Assembly: GCA_036346405.1 (NCBI GenBank)
Contig: CM070551.1
Span: forward strand, 56,934,488-56,998,487
DNA: 64,000 bases
Origin: Phyllostachys edulis
Taxonomy: Eukaryota > Streptophyta > Magnoliopsida > Poales > Poaceae
Direction: 5' to 3'
Part shown: positions 20,801 to 32,500 of the stretch, in pieces
Position numbering within the stretch: position 1 is the stretch's first letter
Layout of the letters: every line of letters begins with the position of its first letter
Translations under genes and position numbers: made by a program
Notes under the pieces: model-generated
Databases searched by the model: none
The model's input: only the letters and a program-made list of their open reading frames with translations
Told to the model about the DNA's origin: nothing

Positions 20801-22037
20801 GGTCTACGGACAGGAGGTCCAAAAGACACAACACTAGGAGGTCCTATGGACAGGAGGTCCAAAAGACACAACACTAGGAGGTCCTAAACGCAACAGGGAT
20901 ACTCTGGACTAGGAGGGTGATCGAGGAGGTGGTCCTTGCAAAACAGCCAGGAAGAGGTCCTGGGAGCAAAGGAAAACGCGCAGCAAGGCAGGGCCGCCCG
21001 ATTGGAATCGGACGGTCCAGAAAGGAAAGGAACGTTCAGACCATCCAAACGTTATATCTCAGTGGAGCCGTTCGATATGGATCGGACGACCCACACACCT
21101 GAGAATGATCGGACCGGCCGGACCTTTCATCTCGATCGGGTCATCCAGAAATGATCAGACGGCCCACGAGTGAGAAAGGCGCGGGATTGGCTCGGACTGC
21201 GCGAGGGTCAAGGGAGGTCCAAAACCAAGAGGAGATCCAACGGAGGAAAATCCAAAGGGGAGGTCCTAGACGGCTAAGATCTCCAGAGAGAAGGTCCTAA
21301 CGGCCAGATCTCAACAAGGGGGAGGTCTGAGCGGCTAAGATCTCCAAAGGGGAGATCCTAACGGCCAGATCTGAACAAGGGGAGATCTGAGCGCTACAGA
21401 GAAGCGGTACAATCACAAGAGCGGAGCGGTACGACTGCGCTAGAGGACAGAACAAGCGGGAAGTCCGCGAAAACAAGGGGATAGCCAAGGGAACCAAAGG
21501 GAGGTCCAACAGGGAGGTCCGAGAGGACACAGGGGAAACAAAAGAGCTCCTTATGGACACAGGGAGTTCACATGAACGCGAAGAGGTACACGGGGAGGTC
21601 AAAAACGGAGAGGGTGGTCTAGATCCAAGGAGATCTAGACAGAGAAGAGAATTTAGCTAGAGGGAGGTCCAAATAGAAAGAGATTCAAGCCAACAAAAGG
21701 GAAGGTCTGGACTAAGGGAAGTCCAAACAAAAGATACAAGAAAAGGTCCAAAGATCAAAGAGGTCTGGGCCGAGAAAGAGAGAGAACGAGAGAAGAGATC
21801 CAGACACAAAAGAGGTCTGAAAAGGAGAAACCAAACACAAGGGCACACAGAGTAGAAAGAGGGAGAAAGGGAAAACTCCAACAAACAGCAGAAGGCACCG
21901 AACAGATTTAGTTCAAGTTTGGTTTAATCAATTGAAGCTCTTTTGAAAACTCAAGTTAAGCTTTGAACTCGCAACAAAACCAAATGGTTATTTTTACTTT
22001 TAAAACTTTAGGAGCTCTGGACAAACGGGATGTTACA
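17895..22037 (-). mobile_element. 4.1-kb solo LTR inserted in the minisatellite array
   Basis: On the minus strand it starts TGTAACATCCCG (22037) and ends GGGTCGTCACA (17895). The 5-bp TSD TGTTG is perfect (17890-17894 and 22038-22042). The small palindrome GAGTACATTCAAAGTACTC near 18488-18506 sits about 600 bases from the 3' end, as in the other long LTRs here. No pol, primer-binding site or second LTR copy is found. Unequal recombination between the LTRs of a full element would leave such a solo copy. Confidence 0.8.
20400..21720. repeat. GGAGGTC-rich degenerate tandem repeats
   Basis: GGAGGTCC or GGAGGTCT occurs dozens of times, spaced by short AC-rich linkers such as AAACGCAACAG. Between about 20510 and 20810 a higher-order unit of about 100 bp with GTCTAGACCACAAAGGTC repeats three times. 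All of it is inside the solo LTR. The same octamer also appears near its other end (18000-18120). Confidence 0.8.
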
Positions 22038-22165
22038 TGTTGCAACCGTTGTCCGGGGGATGTTGCAACCGTTGTTCGGAGATGTTGCAACCATTGTCCG
22101 GGGATGTAGCAACCGTGTTCGAGGGATGTTGCAACCATTGTCCTAAGATGTTGTAACCGTTGTTT
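22038..22165. repeat. 22-bp minisatellite, right part of the first array
   Basis: About five units with ATGTTGCAACC and TTGTCCGGGG follow each other. The array is the continuation of 17850-17894 across the solo LTR. Confidence 0.85.
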
Positions 22166-22436
22166 GGAGATAACATGTGAGTAATTGCAACCATTGTTTT
22201 TTGATTTGTGATGTAGTAGGATAATCTTTGGAGGCATACGCCCAGAAGGAAGAAAAAAGTCTGGACGCCTCGCTCTTCATGTGAGACGCCCTATGGCCAC
22301 GGGACTAGCTTTTCGACTAACTTAGTCCCTTGTTTCAAGCTTCTTTTGAACTAACTTATCCTCGTTCCACTCACATTTTGCATTGAAGCAATTTTTTCCA
22401 ACGCGTTTTTTTTCCAGATGCTTTGTTTTTTGATTT

Positions 22437-22735
22437 GTGATGTCGCAACCGTTGTCTGGGGATGTTCCAACTGTTGTCCGGGGATGTTGCAACTATTGTT
22501 CTAGGATGTTGCAACTGTTGTCCGAGAATGTTGCAACCATTGTCCTAGGATGTTGTAACCGTTATTCGGGAATGTTGCAACCGTGTTTGAGGGATGTTGC
22601 AACCATTATCTTAGGATGTTGCAGCCATTGTCCGGAGATAACATGTGAGTAATTGCAACCATTGTTTTTTTTTATTTGTGATGTTGCAACCATTGTCCGG
22701 GGATGTTGCAACCATTGTCCTAGGATGTTGCATCT
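22437..22735. repeat. 22-bp minisatellite, second array
   Basis: About twelve diverged units built on ATGTTGCAACC with variable tails (TTGTCCGGGG, TTGTCCTAGG). It is followed by three units of a related form with TGTTGCATCTG and short A runs (to about 22800). Confidence 0.88.
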
Positions 22736-23155
22736 GCAGAAAAAAAATGTTGCATCTGTAGGAAAAAAGTGTTGCATCTGTAGAAAAAAATGTTGCATAC
22801 TGTTCACAGCGATGTTGCAATTTTTTCAACGTGTTTTTTTTTTCAGATGCTTTGTTTTTGGAAAAAGATTTGCGTACGGTCAATGTTCAAGGGTCGCATC
22901 GTTTGGAAGAGCAAAACTGCATTACTCACAGAGCTACGGAGTAAATAGTTGCAATCTCACATTATGGGTAGCCCGCGAGGGAAACACAAGGATAACATGT
23001 GGGGCGGGCGACTGCACAACGCGGTGTGAAAACTAGAAAGGTAAAAGCAAACAAAGCAAGAGCATTCACGTGTCTGGCTCATGTCATGATAGCATCCACG
23101 TATCAGCAACCCGGGATCCTAATCCCCGGATGTCCGGGTGCTAGTATCACCTAAT

Positions 23156-23733
23156 GTATTAAGCTGGTAGTAGATGGCTTATTAAATTTTTTTTAGAGCA
23201 ATAGTAGATGGCTTAATCTGAAACTCTGTATCTATAACACTATCAGTGTAAGGCTCCACGCGAGAAAATTTTCTTGTTCGTGCAAAATTTCCGTTAAATT
23301 CTTGCGTCTCCTATAGGTTGTTTCGGTAGGAACTGGCCAGGATAGCCTGTAGGTTAGGCTCGCAGCTCACTTAGGCTTAGCCTAGCTCAATTGGGCCTGG
23401 CACAGTGATCGGCTGACTGCTGCTCTCGTAAATCGGGCTTAGCCCATCGGCCTACGTGATTGGGGGGCGTACGAGGAGAACCATCTCATCATATGTACCA
23501 TCCTTAGTTGTTCCCTTTAAAAATGGGCACTTCTTGATTTTTTTTTGTACGGCACTACAAAGCTTGAAAATATATCACAAATTGACACCACGAGATTAAA
23601 GCTATTAAAATCTAATTTGACCTGTCATATGGGGAACGCTGCAAGGCAATCTATAGGCAAGCCGGGGGCTAATGCATGGGATTGCCACTACTGAAAACAG
23701 ACATTGTTGGTAGCCCTAACAAGGTGGTTGGCA
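23156..23733. other. Unassigned intergenic-type DNA
   Basis: No coding or transposon ends recognised. GTGGTTGGCA at 23724-23733 is the left target-site duplication of the next element. Confidence 0.4.
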
Positions 23734-24919
23734 GAATTTTTTTTAAAAATAATACTATTTTAAAAGATTATTACAAAAATAAATAGTTGATTTTTTTTTT
23801 TTACAAAAGTAGGTGCCTGTCGCCATTTGGAACGACCATAGGCTCCTGTCGCCATTCTAATTAGCGACATGGACCCTGTTTACTATCTGTCGCCAATTCA
23901 AACGGCGAGTTCAACTGGTGACAGGATCTAGCTATTTAAACCCCAAAAATCGGTAGAAATATCATTCTAATTCCAGAAAAAACAGAAGGGAGAGAGAAGA
24001 GAGAGGAGGAGGGGGGGGGAGACATAGCGAAGATAGGATCTAGCTATTTAAACCCAAAAATCGGTAAAAATGTCATTTTAATTCCAGAAAAAATTGAAGG
24101 GAGAGAGGAGAGGGGGGAAGAGACGTAACAAAGCCCTGCCAGTTCGTAGCGAAGGAGAGAGAGATGAATCATTAGATCTGGTCGGCCATTTTGCAGGTAC
24201 ATGTTTTTGTAACTTTGTACATTATTTCGAAACCATGTCGGTTAGCAAATAAAAATAGCGATATAGAATTCGATAGATTAGATAATTTTAGCTATTTAAT
24301 GTAGTACATCATTTGAGCTATGTATAGTTTAGTTAATCGTGTCGATATTATTTATGTTGCAGTACACGAATGATTTAGAATAAATCTGCAAAAATAGGAA
24401 GACACCTCGGACAATAGCAAATTACCTATTAAAAATCTGTAAAAATTGCAGAGTAGCTAAGTATGGTAGGTAGAGCTTAATGAAAATAATCTTTGCTTAA
24501 TTTTGGTTTCCATTTGTGCGCAGTAATTATTGTGTTAATGCCAAAAATTCTTTTTAAACTAGGATAATAGCATGACACATCTTAAATTGTAAAAAAAAGT
24601 CCGGAGTTGCTACACAGGTTACGTAGAGACGAATTAAAATATGTAAAAATTGCAAAATAGCTTACTACGGTTTGTAAAGCCCAATCGAAATAATCCCAAC
24701 ATAAATATGATTGCCGTTTGTGCGCAATAATTATTCTGTTTGTGTCGAAAATACATTTGAAGCTAGGCAAAAAAACAACATTCCTATAAAATACCCGTAA
24801 AAATTGCAGAGTAAATTTAGTAGTGTTTGTATATCTTAATCAAAATAAATCCAACTTAAATTTGGTTTCTATTTTTGCATGGTAATTATTTTTACAATGT
24901 ATGCATTGAATTTTCAGGT

Positions 24920-25365
24920 ATGGCGGACGTAAGACACGCTGCGCAATGGCCATTCGAGCTGCTTGACCCGGTCATTGACGCACATCATCATAGCTGCCTC
25001 CGTACCATCCTCCCCTAGGAGGGCGATGCGGCAATTGAGCTTGGTGCGCTACGATTGTGAACTCCCATGAGGGCGTGGAGTTCTGAGATATGTGTAGTCG
25101 CGACCTTCGTGTACTCATTTGCGACATGACTACTTTGTGTGGCCTAACATTTGTTCTTAATCTTTTCCGACGCAATTTGAGGGAGGAAGGCCTCTTTCCA
25201 CTGACGAGGATGGTTGAGGAGACGTGGGAGGACAACTAGGACAGCGCGGGCGGTGGGCATACGTCTAGGCATTTTCCGTACGATCGGTGCCTCCAGACGG
25301 CACAGGTTGACCGGTGGAGGCCGGAGATGCATATGCTTCACCTTTCGTATGGAGAGATGGTGTTA
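24920..25365 (+). pseudogene. Plant mobile domain (PMD) protein, broken
   Basis: From an ATG at 24920 the frame reads QWPFELLDPVIDAHHHSCLR, then hits a TAG after only 33 codons. Later blocks in shifted frames read DMCSRDLRVLICDM and VDRWRPEMHMLHLSYGEM, the hallmark of the plant mobile domain also seen at 35216-35400. PMD proteins occur in MULEs and in host MAIL/MAIN silencing proteins. The match is cut at 25365 by unrelated sequence before the next gene's promoter. Confidence 0.7.
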
Positions 25366-25570
25366 ATTCCAACGTGTTACACGCTGCTACTTTTGTAGAT
25401 CGATATGAAAACACATACGCTAACTTTTTAGAACGACAAGACCACACTCCGCCACGACACCTTTTTAGACCTAAAAAAACCACACCCTGTCACGTCACAC
25501 GCTGCCACTTTTGCAGATCGAGATGGCAACACTATGTGACCCTACCTTTTGAGGCCAAAAAATCCCTCTA

Positions 25571-25580
25571 TAAAAGGAGG
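25571..25580 (+). promoter_or_regulatory. TATA box for the second MULE gene
   Basis: CTATAAAAGG lies about 100 bases before the ATG at 25679, in a sequence that otherwise looks like a short plant promoter and leader rich in ACACC. Confidence 0.5.
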
Positions 25581-25678
25581 GAGAAGAAAAGTGGAGAAGA
25601 AGAAGTTGTAGGATAACACTACACCACCACACCCAACACTACACCAAATCTTGGTTCACACAACTGAGAGGAAGGAGA

Positions 25679-26110
25679 TGGAGGATTCAGCGAGCTTCTA
25701 TAAGAGGATACTGCAGAAGTGCATGTGGCTTGCCGATATGGCTAAATCATACCCGGATAATTCTATGAAGGATGCGCCGGTACTACCGGAGTTCCCATGC
25801 CTACAACGTTGTGCGAAGAACTGACAAAGATCATCCAGTCCGCGCACCCAGCGATGGCCGCCCGAGCGTACTACACGTGCGGCCACCACCTCGTAAGAGT
25901 ATCTTGCACACACATAGATTTTTCACATCTTAAGTTCCATTACGCAAATTTCTAACTACACCCGCGCATAATGGCAGTCGGAGATGCAATGCAATTTCTT
26001 CCAATGGATCGACGGCCCGGACATGTACGATAGGACATTCATCTAGCAGAAGTACATGCTGAACTATGCGATGTAAGCCCAGACCTTCAAACGCTGCAAA
26101 CCTTACGTCC
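25679..26110 (+). pseudogene. Small MULE-borne protein with GRF-like zinc-finger motif
   Basis: ATG at 25679 opens a frame of 48 codons (ASFYKRILQKCMWLADMAKS) that ends in TGA, after which AYYTCGHHL is visible. A donor CTC|GTAAGA at about 25893 and an acceptor near 25978 would join it to EMQCNFFQWIDGPDMYDR. The Cys-Gly-His and CNFFQWIDGP words resemble the GRF-type zinc finger found in second genes of plant MULEs. A TAG follows in exon 2. I infer the family from these few words only. Confidence 0.5.
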
Positions 26111-27049
26111 CGACCCTAACCCTACTAAAAAGGCATCGGAGGAGCCCGAGCGCGGGGCGCACAAGGGGAAGGCTCCTGCTAATGAGACCAGCAGCCGTCC
26201 TAGCGCTCCCCATCGCCCGGGTGCAGTCCGGATCGAAGAGGTAAGTTATGATCTGTTTGTATCATGATTATTAATTTGGCCCTACGTTGTGCTATGCTAA
26301 CATCATTCAATCGTCCAGCCTGTCTCGCAGAACCTGGCTGACTTCGAGACTGGGCATCGCCGTGGGCATACCAGAGACAAGGGGAAGGGACCGATGGGCC
26401 ACCAGGACTAATCGATTTCATTCCAATCAACCTTTTTCGGATTCCACAAAGGTGCACATGTATCGTAGGTGTATTTGGGTTTGTTTATTCGTGCATGTTG
26501 GCGTTTGTAATATACATAATCAAACCCTACGCGCCCTGCATTTTGCAATTAAATTACGAACTCTTTCAAACTTACATCTCCTTTTCCCAAATGTTTGGAC
26601 TGTTACATATTACATAATCTTTTCCCGAAGAAATCGGTTCCACGAACAATGCAATCGGGACAACATCGCGCATGGCAATCCTAAACTCAAATATTTTGTC
26701 CATTCTCTGCTTCACGTTACATTGCCTTCTTCGATTTTGCATTCTGAACTACACGGACACTTCAACGTATTACCAATTTTTTTTAAAAAATTACAAGAAT
26801 TAAAAAATTCCGTTACACACAAATAATTTAAAACGACAGAACCCTTCTGTCACTAGTTCAAATGAAGACAGGACTCCTGTCGCCATTTGAACTAGCGAGA
26901 GGAACCTCCTCCACTATTCCTATTGGCGATAGGGTCCCTGTTGCCAGTTGGAATGGCGACAGACACCTATTTTTGTAATTTTTTCTACTATTTATTTTTG
27001 TAATTATATTTTAAAATAGTATTATTTTAAAAAAAATACGTGGTTGGCA

Positions 27050-27180
27050 AAGCACACGAGTGGTGCGCGGTGACGCATATTGGCAACATGTAGGCGTTAT
27101 TTCACAAAGAATTGGCTAAAATGAAAATATCCAACCAAGAGTAATAGAGTAATAATGCATGCACTCTTAAGAAACCCTGG
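27050..27180. other. Short unassigned spacer
   Basis: Nothing recognised between the MULE target site and the copia-like LTR. Confidence 0.4.
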
Positions 27181-29670
27181 ATTAAAGGTTGATGGACATA
27201 ATACCGAAACTGCTGCTGGTGGGTTTTAGTCTATAAATAGAATCTTCATATACACAGAAAGAGATTGATCAATGAATAAAGATGTTCCTCCATATTGTGT
27301 TTCTATATGTTGTCTCTCTGTTTATTGTCTCTCATTGGTGATTGTATTTATTGTCTCGCTGCGATGACTACGTTATTTAACACGTTATCAGCACGAGTTG
27401 TTCTTCCGGCTAATCGGTATGTCGTTCGGTATCCTCTTTTCCAATCCTCATGATCTATAATTTAATATGGTAGATTAAATATTTAGAAACCTAGGTTGGA
27501 TCGGATTAATCGGCTAATATTCTATGGATTCACTGTTCATCATCGTCCATCGATTACTGTTCATACGCAAAAAAGGGCAATCTGTTGCCGCCCGTATGCC
27601 GGACACCGCTCTCTTTGGTCTGCGTGACGCCGCCGCCGCCGCGCTGCGGACGCTCTTCGCGTCGTCTTAACCTCGCGACACCACGACTGAACTCCGCCAC
27701 ATCGGCGCTGGCGCTGACGCATCCATTGCGCCAAGCGGCGCCACGCCTGCACCTCGCGCCGCTGCTAGCTCAAGCCGCCTCCGACACCACTGCGAGGCCG
27801 CCACTTGGGAGCCACACGCCGCCGCGCCGAGCCGCACGCGCCACCCGTTGTCCGCCTTGCACCTTGTGTCTGCACCATGTGTCCTGGTGCCAGCAGCCGC
27901 CACAAGCCACCCAAGCTTAGGGAAAACCTAGCACCCCTTATTTTAGCCACGAGACTAGGCCATTGTGGGCTAAAAGGAAAAGGGAGGCCAGCCCAAGAAA
28001 AACCAGGAAAAGACAAAAAAAAGAGAGGAAAACTGGGAGAAAGGAAAAAAAATGAAAGTCCAAAACAATTTACAAATAAACCCTCAGAGTTCTGAAAATT
28101 ACGAGAAAACTTTCGCAGATAAGGAAATTTTTTAGAAAACACCTTGGAGTTTGGGAATTTTATGATAGATTTCGGATTTTATATATTCTTGCAGAATAGC
28201 CCTTCAGGAATCCGATTTTTATGGCAGATCAGTATGTGCTATGGTTATTTTTAAATCTAGACCATGTCTTATGATTATTTGCTTTATTATTATTCATTCT
28301 ATGCAATAACTTTAAATTAAATTAATCATAGAAACTGAATTTCTAAGGTACGTGAGCTTCTATAAATTGTGAAACCTTAGACCTAGTACACCTCGGAAGC
28401 GTCATATTTTTATGACTTTTTTTTCTCTTGGTATTGTGTGTATGGGAAATTAATTATTGGGTTTAGTAATTCTGAAAATTGCTCCCAGACCTTAAAAATT
28501 ATCAGAAAAATCCTACAAATACTAGGCAAATTCTGGGAAATTTATAAAATTATCTACTGAATAGATACAATTAATATTTACTATTTTGCACTCGTTTCAT
28601 GCATTTAAAATAGTTTACTAGCTATAAACATATAGAAAATTGCATAAATTATGTGGGACACGTTTGACATCACTAAGTGGATATTTGTTTGTCCTGGATG
28701 ATAGCAATGATAAGCCTATATTACGCTCTATGGAGACCTATAGCAATCTCCTAGTTATCCCTTAACTTTGTAAAGATGTTGTTTTCTCGCACGAGTTGCA
28801 TTAGTAGTATAGATTCAGCTCCTGTCGAGCTTGGTCCCGCTCCTGCTGAGCATCTCTTATCTTTTGCTTTAAGTTAAAACCTTATGAATTATATCGTTAT
28901 TTCCCAGATACCATAAATAAATTAATGGACTGAGTTGTTCTATTAAAATCTTGTCTCCTGCTGAATAGTTGATTAAATCTGCTTAATAGAACATATTGCC
29001 AGTAGCATAGCTTACCTGTAATAAACTGATCTTGCATAGAATAAATTTGTAAACTGTTCGCCTGAAAATTAAAAATACATTGCCATGCTTTGCTAACAAA
29101 ATATTGTACATGTGCTCCTAATATCTAATAATCCTCAATTCACTAGCTTGCAGTGCACGGATGCCCAGACAGCAAAAGGGAAACTATTTTTCTCAGTGGC
29201 ACGAGAACAAGCCTAGTCATATGTTGATCTCTGATGGATCACTTTAGCTAGAAAAGACAATATGTAATATCCCGTTTAACCTTCGATGACTATATGATTT
29301 AGAAAGGAATTAACATAGAATTAACACTGAAATTTCAGATATTAGAAGGGGGAAAGGGAACTTGGGCCGGAGGCCCATGACTCCCATGGCCCAATGTGGT
29401 GGGGTGGGGGAGCCACCACTTACAAGGGAGAGGGGGCTGCCCAAACCATAGCTTCCCCCTTGCAGGCCCTCCCCTTGTGCAGCCACCAGCAGCAGCCAGC
29501 CTCCTTGCGCCTCCATCCTCTTCCCCTTTGCAACCGCCACCTACTAGCTCCTCCCCTTGCCGCCTCTCCTTCCATATTGTGTTTCTATCAGTTGTTTCTC
29601 TGTTTATTATCTCCCATCGGTGATTGGATTGATTATCTCCCTGCGACGACTATGTTATTTAACACACAAT
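27181..29670 (+). mobile_element. Copia-like LTR retrotransposon remnant without pol
   Basis: An LTR end with TATA box (CTATAAATAG, 27231-27240) and GAATAAAG stops at TTATTTAACA, followed by GTTATCAGCACGAG (27384-27397), a primer-binding site used by many grass copia elements. The last about 95 bases of this LTR return at 29568-29668 (CCATATTGTGTTTC to TTATTTAACAC), giving a 5'-cut 3' LTR. Between them are a GC-rich stretch (27580-27910) and AT-rich DNA but no recognisable gag or pol. It is a deleted or non-autonomous copy. The LTR start is not defined. Confidence 0.6.
29267..29566 (+). mobile_element. Fragment of a long LTR (5' end only)
   Basis: TGTAATATCCCGTTTAACC is a typical start of the long LTRs seen in this window (compare TGTAACATCCCG). 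It runs about 300 bases through a CT-rich part and ends where the copia LTR copy resumes. No other end or TSD is visible. Confidence 0.45.
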
Positions 29671-29822
29671 TATTAGTGTCAATTCCAACGTGTTTCACCA
29701 GGTGTCAACATTGAGCTAATTTTCTCTATTATTTATTACTCCCAAATATGTACATATTATTATAGTTTTTTATTTTGTTTCTCAATACATGTAAAGGTGC
29801 ATTCGCAATATTTTTCCCATAC

Positions 29823-29968
29823 CACCTTTTAATATTCCGTCAACAACTAAAGTTTACCAGTCTCATAAAAAAAAGTAAAGTTTACCCTAAAAAAGTAACT
29901 TTCACAATAAAAATGTCATTTTGATTAATAGAGCAGTAAACTTTAGTTCTCGATGGAATATTAAAATA
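29823..29968. mobile_element. Short inverted-repeat element (MITE-like)
   Basis: TTTTAATATTCC ... ACTAAAGTTTAC at the left matches the inverse of GTAAACTTTAGT ... GGAATATTAAAA at the right. The arms are about 33 bases and the unit about 145 bp. It could fold into a hairpin. No TSD is certain. Confidence 0.6.
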
Positions 29969-29989
29969 TCACAAGTCCACAACTGCCTT

Positions 29990-30746
29990 TGTACTTACAG
30001 GTGTCCTATCAGTTGGAATACAATATATCATATTATAAATATATATACTTACATGTGCTAAAATATTTTGCATTTACGCAAACATAGAGATGATTGAGCA
30101 GAGTACTCTGTTTCACTTTGGTATTCGAGTAAGGGAAGAGAATATGATAAATGCATTAATTGACAGAGAAACCCGATACCTCAGAGTATTATGATGTATG
30201 CAGTTAAACCTTTTAAACTTTAGCTATTGATATCTATATAAATATTTAAATTGGATACATGAGAATGCTATATATAGATTTGTCTTGAAAAACACTTCAT
30301 ATTATAATTTTAGTAGATTTTTTGAACATGTTATAATAAAAACTAGTTTGCAAAGTTGCATTTCAAGGGCCATGCCAACGTTAAAAAGTACGTCACGCTT
30401 TTGTGACTGCAGGGATGATAATAATAAGTGTCTTGTTGAAACAGGGTACGGATTGTGGCTCGTAGTTGGTCCAGTGCAAGCAAGGGACTAAACTCGTCAA
30501 AAAAAAAAAGTACATGCATGCAAACAATTCTCAATTCTTCTCGAGGAATAGATGTACCGTTTATGCTCATGCACTCACGGTCGTGCATGCATGAAAAAAA
30601 AAGGATGAAGCAGCAAACTGGTAAAATTATTCTACAAAGCTACCTAAGACTAGATAACCGAAGGGACAACCAAAAACATTAGGGGATAGTATCCTGGTTA
30701 CCGTTCGATCATGGTCTCGTGAATCTCGGGACACAACCAGAGAGTT
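29990..30746. other. Unassigned AT-rich DNA
   Basis: I see no gene. Short open frames here have no recognisable domain. Confidence 0.4.
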
Positions 30747-30828
30747 GGGGCTTGTTTGGCTAACCCAAATTCTCGGCCCATTATCAACAGGGATGGGTCG
30801 GAAATTTTAGCTACCCAAACAAGACCTT
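30747..30828. mobile_element. 82-bp hAT-type MITE candidate
   Basis: GGGGCTTGTTTGGCTAACCC at the left is mirrored by TAGCTACCCAAACAAGACCTT at the right. The CTTGTTTGG end is common in small grass hAT-like MITEs. An 8-bp TSD is not evident. Confidence 0.5.
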
Positions 30829-31699
30829 ACGAGTACAGCCCCCGGTATGAGAATAGATCCCATAAATGTTTTCTCCTGCGAACTGCAAACATATGTTTTG
30901 GTTGATACCCATATTATTTTGCTCAATACTAATCATCCCCTATGTTTTTTGGAAGCTTAATTTCAGTTAATTAATTAGTACACTCATGGATTACATAATG
31001 GTCTAGCTAATGGATAATGATTACGTTATATGACCACAAGACGTTATTTTTTGGATTTATTTATGTGGGAGTTCATTTTTTCATGAATTAATGTGGGAAT
31101 TTTTATGCTTTATGTCCTATGATTAACATGAAGGCTTATAGACGAGCCTCCAATTAGTATAGTACTAGTTGATAGGCTTGCTTCTTAGATAAAAGTACTT
31201 AGCCTCCATCTCAAAAGATAAAACAATTAAATCATAACTTTTAGATTATTGAAATAATACTTAATATAAAATCTATTGAGATTTGAGGGTAGAAACTACA
31301 ATCTAATTTTGAATATATTTTTAAGCTCCACTGAAAACGTCTCCAAGTAGTAAAAAGGACAGAAAGTGCTCCTTAATTGACGAATTGATATGCACCTAGT
31401 CACTAACACGTGTTGATGCATCAGGAAGAAACCGAAGCATCATTGAGAGAGATAGTACAAAAGCTAGCCACTTGGTTTGCCTGACTAATTAAGAAAGAAA
31501 AGTTGGTGGTTTAATGTTGCATATAAATAGTTAACACAATATTTAATGTTTAAACCTAATTTATTTCCTCCACATATTTCTAGTTACCATATCTATGGTT
31601 AGATATTTTAGTTTTCCTCCTAACTAACACAAAAATTAGGTGATACATGCATTATCAACTGGCCTTCATTAAAAGACCAAAAAACAAAATATGAGGTAG
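30829..31699. other. Unassigned AT-rich DNA
   Basis: No coding, RNA gene or transposon end recognised. Confidence 0.4.
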
Positions 31700-32500
31700 A
31701 GATGGCACATACTATAAAAAAATGCATTTATTCAGATTTTTTTTGAATAACAATTCCTAATTTATATATACACAAATCTAGTTCCAATCTTTATTTTATT
31801 TCCTATTTTTATAAAACCAAATTTATACTTTTTATTTAATTCTTAATCCAATTTTAATATTTTTGCAATTGTAGTTTGGAATTCATATACAAATCAAATT
31901 GCCTTGACATGGAGTCTTGCATTTATTCAGATTTTTCAAATTTTTGGAATAACAATTCATAATCTATATATAGAAATCAATTTCCATTTTTTTCTGATTT
32001 TTGTAATACGAAATTTCTAATTTTCATTTAGTTCTTATTCAATTTTAATATTTTTTGGATTGTAGTTTGGAATTCATAAACAAATGAAATTGCCTTAACA
32101 AGGAGTATTTTCATAAAACAATAGTTTGGATATTGTACACAAATACAATTATTAATTTCATTTAGTTTTTAGTCCTAATTCTATATATTATTGGATTTTA
32201 CTTTGGAATTCAAATGAAAATCCAATTGTTAACTTACTTTTATTTTTAATTCGAATTTCATATTCCACTTGACATAGAGTCTTTACTTCAATTTATTTTT
32301 TTGCTAATTTTTTTTATTTGCTATTATAAATTTTGATTAATAATATATTTTTATACAAATCAAATTCCTAATATTATTTTATTTGTTATTCCTAATTTGC
32401 ATATTCGTGCTATTTTAATTCTGAATTAAAAATAACTTTCTAGTTTTCATTTAGTTCTTATTGGATTATTTAATATATTTGTAATTTAGTTTGGAATTTG
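31700..32500. repeat. Diverged AT-rich tandem-like repeats
   Basis: The words TAGTTTGGAATTCA (about 31872, 32065, 32190 and 32488 with changes) and CAGATTTTT followed by GAATAACAATTC (31733, 31928) recur with a spacing of roughly 130-200 bases. Old tandem duplication or an eroded transposon would explain it. No gene is visible. Confidence 0.5.

Larger units (their letters stand above)
17664..23155. mobile_element. DNA-transposon-like element(s) with ATGTTGCAACC minisatellite
   Basis: GGTAATGCTATAGATCTTGC at the left and the inverse of GTGCTAGTATCACC at about 23133-23154 look like related but poor terminal inverted repeats. A shared block (about 17765-17890 and 22385-22510) with AACGYGTTTTTTTT followed by AGATGCTTTG leads into arrays of a 22-bp unit. 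The block occurs at least twice and again near 22800, so there may be two tandem or nested copies. A solo LTR splits the first array. No transposase is seen. The superfamily is not certain. Confidence 0.45.
23734..27039 (+). mobile_element. 3.3-kb Mutator-like element with plant mobile domain and zinc-finger gene remnants
   Basis: The first about 110 bases (T-rich start, AATAATACTATTTTAAAA, then AGGTGCCTGTCGCC) recur inverted at the right end (26930-27039). A 10-bp duplication GTGGTTGGCA flanks both sides (23724-23733 and 27040-27049), the length expected for Mutator-like elements. Subterminal repeats of CTGTCGCCATT are found at both ends. Inside are a broken plant-mobile-domain gene and a second small gene, both plus strand. 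No MuDR-type transposase is seen. Confidence 0.8.

Noticed and set aside
20400..21720. CRISPR-like array
   Set aside because: Units are short, degenerate and irregularly spaced, in a plant LTR. No constant repeat with unique spacers.
22437..22735. CRISPR-like array
   Set aside because: Head-to-tail minisatellite without spacers.
27585..28142. GC-rich open frames in the copia remnant
   Set aside because: Low-complexity Ala/Arg/Pro wording and no gag or pol words.
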